From: CAZPHI01 sp964586425
Lineage (GTDB): Bacteria; Bacillota; Clostridia; Lachnospirales; Lachnospiraceae
Reading direction: 5' to 3'
Assembly: GCA_964586425.1 (NCBI GenBank)
Contig: CAZPHI010000075.1
Span: 1-8,010, forward strand
DNA length: 8,010 bases
Part shown: in pieces, positions 6,427 through 8,010 of the stretch
Numbering within the stretch: the stretch's first letter is position 1
How the letters are laid out: each line of letters starts with the position of its first letter
Position numbers and translations under genes: made by a program
The notes under the pieces: generated by a model
The model's database searches: none
The model's input: the letters and a program-made list of their open reading frames with translations, nothing else
Told to the model about the DNA's origin: nothing

Positions 6427-7968
6427 ATGAACAGCGAATTAGTATTAGTTCTCGACTTCGGTGGTCAGTACAATCAGCTGATTGCAAGACGAGTAAGAGA
6501 ATGTAACGTATATTGTGAGGTTGTCCCTTACACAATGAGTCTTGAGGACATCAAGAAGAAGAATCCAAAAGGAATTATATTCACAGGTGGTCCAGCAAGT
6601 GTATACAAAGAGGAATCACCAAGTTATGAGAAAACAATATTCGAAGCCGGCATTCCAATTCTTGGTATCTGCTACGGTTCACAGCTTATGGCTTACAAAC
6701 TCGGCGGTAATGTAGCAACAGCACCAGTTAGCGAATATGGTAAGACAGAGGTTGACGTTGACAATTCATCATTATTATTTGGCGATGTCAGTGCAAAGAC
6801 AATTACATGGATGAGCCATACAGACTACATCGCAGCTGCACCAGAAGGTTTCAAGGTTACAGCTCATACACTAGTCTGCCCAGTAGCAGCCATGGAAAAT
6901 GCTTCTAAGAAGTTATACGCAGTGCAGTTCCATCCAGAAGTTATGCATACACAGGAAGGTAAGAAGATGCTTCACAATTTCTTGTTCAACGTATGTGAAT
7001 GTGCAGGCGACTGGAAGATGGATTCTTTTGTAGATACAACTATTAAAGCTTTAAAAGAAAAAATCGGCGACGGCAAGGTTCTATGTGCCCTTTCAGGCGG
7101 TGTTGATTCATCAGTTGCAGCCGTAATGCTTGCAAAAGCAGTTGGTAAGCAGCTTACATGTGTATTCGTTGATCACGGACTTCTTCGTAAGAATGAAGGA
7201 GACGAGGTTGAGGCAGTATTCGGACCAGAAGGCCCATATGATCTTAATTTCATCCGCGTTAATGCTGCTGACCGTTTCTACGCTAAGTTAGCAGGTATCT
7301 CTGAGCCAGAAGCAAAGAGAAAGATTATCGGTGAAGAATTCATCAGAGTATTCGAAGAAGAAGCAAAGAAGATTGGACGTGTTGATTACCTTGTACAGGG
7401 AACAATATATCCAGATGTTATAGAGTCAGGTCTCGGCAAATCAGCCGTTATCAAATCACACCACAATGTAGGTGGACTTCCTGACTATGTTGATTTCAAG
7501 GAAATTGTTGAACCACTCCGCCTTCTCTTTAAGGACGAAGTTCGTCAGGCCGGTCGTGAACTTGGCATTCCTGAATATCTTGTAAGTCGTCAGCCATTCC
7601 CAGGCCCAGGCCTTGGAATCCGTATCATCGGCGATGTAACACCTGAGAAGGTACGTATCGTTCAGGATGCTGACTACATCTATCGTGAAGAGATAGCAAA
7701 AGCTGGCGTAGACAAGGACCTCGGTCAGTACTTCGCAGCAATCACTAATATGCGTTCAGTTGGCGTTATGGGTGACGAGAGAACATACGATTATGCAATC
7801 GCTCTTCGTGCCGTAAACACATCTGATTTCATGACAGCTGAAGCAGCCCAGATTCCATGGGAAGTTTTAAGCGTTGTAACATCAAGAATCGTTAACGAAG
7901 TTAAGGGAGTTAACCGTGTAATGTACGATTGCACAGGTAAACCTCCAGCAACGATCGAGTTTGAGTGA
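6427..7968 (+). CDS. guaA: GMP synthase, glutamine-hydrolysing
   Basis: GuaA converts XMP, ATP and glutamine to GMP, AMP, PPi and glutamate, the last step of de novo guanine nucleotide synthesis in the cytoplasm. The 513-residue product has normal length and fused domains. The N-terminal class I glutamine amidotransferase has oxyanion-loop GGP (54-56), nucleophile C82 in GICYGSQ, and H169/E171 in FHPEV. The ATP-pyrophosphatase domain has PP-loop SGGVDSS at 223-229. The C-terminal dimerisation and XMP-binding part includes RQPFPGPGLGIRI (388-400) and ends KPPATIEFE. Two small departures from the common family sequence, recalled without an alignment, are Ser85 where Met is usual after CYG, and EFE rather than EWE at the end; neither is a catalytic position. 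Codon use leans more to C-ending codons (ATC, TTC, AAC) than in uvrA, as expected for a well-expressed gene. It appears to have its own promoter and leader. There is no sign of damage. Confidence 0.98.
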   Translation: MNSELVLVLDFGGQYNQLIARRVRECNVYCEVVPYTMSLEDIKKKNPKGIIFTGGPASVYKEESPSYEKTIFEAGIPILGICYGSQLMAYKLGGNVATAPVSEYGKTEVDVDNSSLLFGDVSAKTITWMSHTDYIAAAPEGFKVTAHTLVCPVAAMENASKKLYAVQFHPEVMHTQEGKKMLHNFLFNVCECAGDWKMDSFVDTTIKALKEKIGDGKVLCALSGGVDSSVAAVMLAKAVGKQLTCVFVDHGLLRKNEGDEVEAVFGPEGPYDLNFIRVNAADRFYAKLAGISEPEAKRKIIGEEFIRVFEEEAKKIGRVDYLVQGTIYPDVIESGLGKSAVIKSHHNVGGLPDYVDFKEIVEPLRLLFKDEVRQAGRELGIPEYLVSRQPFPGPGLGIRIIGDVTPEKVRIVQDADYIYREEIAKAGVDKDLGQYFAAITNMRSVGVMGDERTYDYAIALRAVNTSDFMTAEAAQIPWEVLSVVTSRIVNEVKGVNRVMYDCTGKPPATIEFE

Positions 7969-7982
7969 CATGAACCGGTGCA

Positions 7983-8008
7983 CGAGTGCGATTTAAGCAC
8001 TTGATTTT
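7983..8008 (+). terminator. Possible intrinsic terminator after guaA
   Basis: CGAGTGC (7983-7989) pairs with GCACTTG (7997-8003) through seven pairs including one G-T wobble, around a 7-nt loop. It is followed by ATTTTAA at the window edge. It starts 14 bp after the guaA stop, a normal terminator position. The T-run visible is short and the window ends, so the strength cannot be judged. Confidence 0.4.
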
Positions 8009-8010
8009 AA

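Noticed and set aside
7791..8000. 69-codon minus-strand open frame over the guaA end
   Set aside because: Antisense to the conserved guaA C-terminus, with no family features and no convincing ribosome-binding site seen.

Overview
The window reads as ordinary chromosome from a low-GC Gram-positive anaerobe, most likely a Clostridia or Lachnospiraceae-type Firmicute. This is inferred from the AT-rich third positions, the Shine-Dalgarno sites of the AAAGGA/AGGAGAG type, the adjacent uvrB-uvrA pair and the protein sequences themselves. No species can be named from sequence alone. All supported genes lie on the + strand.

Positions 1-4898 hold nucleotide-excision repair. A short in-frame tail (2-49) is probably the end of an upstream gene. 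It is followed by complete uvrB (57-2045) and complete uvrA (2061-4898), 15 bp apart. UvrA is the damage-sensing ABC ATPase and UvrB the damage-verifying helicase-like protein it loads onto DNA, so co-expression makes sense. A HAD-family phosphatase or phosphomutase (4915-5577) follows 16 bp after uvrA and is probably co-transcribed; its substrate is unknown.

Positions 5540-6291 are the accessory part. A near-consensus sigma-A-type promoter (TTGAAA, 17 bp, TATAAT) lies inside the 3' end of the HAD gene, and its spacer holds a 16-bp perfect palindrome. Downstream is a gene with a cytoplasmic zinc ribbon, one membrane segment and BspA-type leucine-rich repeats. It is broken by a frameshift near 5875-5879, best explained by loss of one AG unit from a short AG repeat, or by a sequence error.

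Positions 6292-8010 hold guaA (GMP synthetase) behind its own promoter. The leader has a well-formed stem-loop whose apical CCTTT could pair with the guaA Shine-Dalgarno, and the Shine-Dalgarno is unusually far from the start codon. A modest hairpin followed by a short T-run after guaA may be its terminator.

I see no CRISPR array, tRNA, rRNA, insertion sequence or defence system. The items most worth checking are the frameshifted zinc-ribbon/LRR gene, the promoter with its embedded palindrome, and the guaA leader. I do not see convincing evidence for an undescribed multi-gene system.
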